Shown here piece by piece: positions 62,760 through 64,000 of a stretch of DNA of 64,000 nt (position 1 is the first letter of the stretch; every line of letters begins with the position of its first letter). This DNA is from Archilochus colubris (lineage: Eukaryota; Chordata; Aves; Apodiformes; Trochilidae), in NCBI GenBank assembly GCA_023079485.1, contig CM041085.1, positions 28,753,121-28,817,120 of the forward strand, given 5' to 3'. The notes below the pieces were generated by a model. The model saw only the letters and a list, made by a program, of their open reading frames with translations, was not told where the DNA came from and did not search any database. The position numbers and the translations under genes are program-made.

Positions 62760-62766
62760 TATAAAA
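62760..62766 (+). promoter_or_regulatory. TATA box TATAAAA
   Basis: TATAAAA, followed by ACGCCC, lies in a GC-rich island where such a string is unlikely by composition. It predicts a plus-strand transcription start near 62790. It is combined with the upstream E-box and X-box. No TFIIB or initiator evidence can be added from sequence alone. Confidence 0.5.
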
Positions 62767-63100
62767 ACGCCCAGGACGGTTTCGAAGCGGCCTGAACCCC
62801 CGCGGAGCCCCTCGGGCCTGAGGGAAGGCGCAGAGCGCGGGGTCCTGCCCGCCCGTCCTCGCTTCGTGCCCGGCAACAGCGGGAACGGCGCCTACCGCCC
62901 TTCCCTTCACCTCCGTCAGGTCTGCGGGGATGCAGAGCGGGATGGTCTCTCCCGGGGCCTCGCTGAATCACCCCTCATAGAGCTGCTGCCGCTGCCCTTG
63001 CCAGGCGCTGCTCCGAGCGGCGAGAGGGCGGTGGAGCCCCTTCGCCCGGCCAGGATGAGGGGAGAACCTGAGTTTGCTGAATCAACACCGGTTTAATTTT

Positions 63101-63748
63101 ATGGTGTCACTCCAACAACAACAAAAGCAGTTTTCACTTTTTCGCCCTACAAGAAAAAGAGTAGGGATATTTGCAAGATTGGTTCAGTGCAGAAAACCCT
63201 CATAGGGAAGGAGAAAGCTCATTTTTAAGTTTTGCCACTACACGGATACCGGCAATACAGGGTAGGAATGCTACAGAAAAAAAACAGACATTCACTTAGC
63301 TTACGCACCATTGTCTCATCAATGTGCTCTTACTAAGCATGACAAAAATATCCACTTTAAAATCAATCTACAGAGCAGGCCGTGTATTCTAGCAATAGCA
63401 CTGTGTGCTGCCCAGGAAACCACGAATTCAGGCCCAGATGCATTTTGGTTTTGAATCCGCTTCTCCGGGTCTCTGGGAGGAAGAGCAGTTCTCACGGGTG
63501 CCACGCTCGCCACAGCACTGCAGGCATGTGCCAGAACCATGGTAAGAGTCCCTTTCAGCCTTCTGAAGTTGGGTTACCCTGTGAGCCCTTTAGAGAGGAG
63601 ACAGAGGAGCTGCAGATAAGACTCTTAAATAATCCAACGCCTGAAGTTTTGGGGTTTTTTAAATGTTAACATATACAGAGAGCTACATGTAATCTAAATG
63701 GCATTACCTCCACAGATTACTTATTACCCAGTCTGATGGAAAACTTCA
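63101..63748. other. Island shore without recognisable gene
   Basis: AT content rises again. Two open frames cross 63320-63670, one on each strand, but neither is recognised. No named repeat is seen before the CR1 fragment. Confidence 0.5.
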
Positions 63749-63857
63749 CAGAATCACAGAGTCATCCGGGTTGGAAAGGACCTCTGAGATCATCAAGTCC
63801 AACCCTTAATTCATTACCACTGTGGTTCCTAGATCACAGCACTCAGTGCCACAACTT
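63749..63857 (-). mobile_element. CR1 LINE 3' end fragment
   Basis: The plus strand shows CACAGAATCACAGAGTCA, two degenerate units of the CR1 3' terminal octamer repeat (ATTCTRTG on the element strand). It is followed by GGGTTGGAAAGGACCTC, TGAGATCATCAAGTCCAACC, and a block with CACTGTGGTTCCTAGATCA and GCACTCAGTGCCACA. This is the signature of avian CR1 3' ends read in reverse complement, so the element runs on the minus strand. CR1 copies are almost always 5' truncated. Here the recognisable part ends near 63857, where the expected sequence is replaced by unrelated DNA. Subfamily not assigned. Confidence 0.88.
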
Positions 63858-64000
63858 GACCCTGTTTTGCAGAAACTGAGATGCTTTGCTTCTCTCTCAT
63901 CAGGCCATGAAGTACCATGAGCTCTCCTTACCAGAAAGGCACCTTCCCACCTGACCACCCACAAGTGTTCAGAGACCTAAACCCCAAATACAGCAGTACA
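63858..64000. other. Unassigned window end
   Basis: Sequence after the recognisable CR1 part shows no clear continuation of CR1 and no other feature. It may still be a diverged part of the element. Confidence 0.4.

Larger units (their letters stand above)
62530..63100. promoter_or_regulatory. CpG island, probable promoter
   Basis: CpG density is high from about 62555 to 63060. It contains a 16-bp palindromic RFX X-box (62638-62653), an E-box CAGCTG (62745-62750) and a TATA box (62760-62766), which suggests a real promoter, probably read on the plus strand. A donor-like GAGCG|GTGAGA follows 62718, upstream of the TATA box; if used, it would belong to a transcript starting further left. No recognisable coding exon is seen on either strand, so the first exon may be untranslated, or the product may be non-coding. 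The open frames inside are GC-driven. Confidence 0.7.

Noticed and set aside
1..64000. CRISPR arrays, operons, bacterial or phage systems
   Set aside because: No regularly spaced repeats, no ribosome-binding-site-led gene runs and no dense coding. The composition and repeats are those of vertebrate nuclear DNA.
1..64000. tRNA, snRNA and well-known microRNA genes
   Set aside because: I looked for intact B boxes, snRNA starts and several common microRNA seeds. Only the degraded SINE B box at 49349-49360 was found.

Overview
This window looks like vertebrate nuclear DNA, most probably avian. It is mostly AT-rich, with no compact gene packing and no operons. It has isolated CpG-rich patches, scattered microsatellites and homopolymer runs. 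At the right end there is a typical avian CR1 LINE 3' end on the minus strand, carrying the CR1 terminal octamer repeat (CACAGAAT-like units). Older amniote repeats are also visible: a MIR/CORE-type SINE near 49.3 kb and palindromic ancient repeats near 9.3 kb and 54.7 kb. The species cannot be named from this sequence.

I could not support any protein-coding gene. Open frames in all six frames were read. None shows a recognisable domain, conserved motif or exon chain, so none is called as a CDS. The window is best read as intergenic or intronic DNA of a gene-poor region, with possible promoters in the CpG-rich islands.

Layout. 1-6.5 kb: AT-rich, featureless. 6.5-8.65 kb: large CpG-island complex with a CCAAT box, an Sp1-type box, two G-quadruplex motifs and long T runs. 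9.25-9.39 kb: old palindromic repeat. 10.2-10.7 kb: minor GC-rich patch. 13.85-15.28 kb: two 90-bp copies of one sequence in inverted orientation, about 91% alike, each containing an 11-bp-armed hairpin. 24.2-24.6 kb: pyrimidine-rich segment with splice-like borders. 33.7-34.4 kb: GC-rich patch. 49.3-49.5 kb: MIR-like SINE. 52.7-53.05 kb: small CpG-rich island with an RFX X-box-like site. 62.5-63.1 kb: CpG island with a 16-bp palindromic X-box and a TATA box. 63.75-63.86 kb: CR1 fragment.

The points most worth a second look are: the inverted pair around 14-15 kb, with a possible third relative at 43.3 kb; X-box-like sites in two separate GC islands; a few splice-signal pairs that could mark unannotated small exons (26371-26451 plus, 50824-50832 plus, 17912-17962 minus, 24223-24608 plus); and two open frames of about 200 codons, longer than expected by chance. 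All base-composition and identity statements were made by eye or by hand count.
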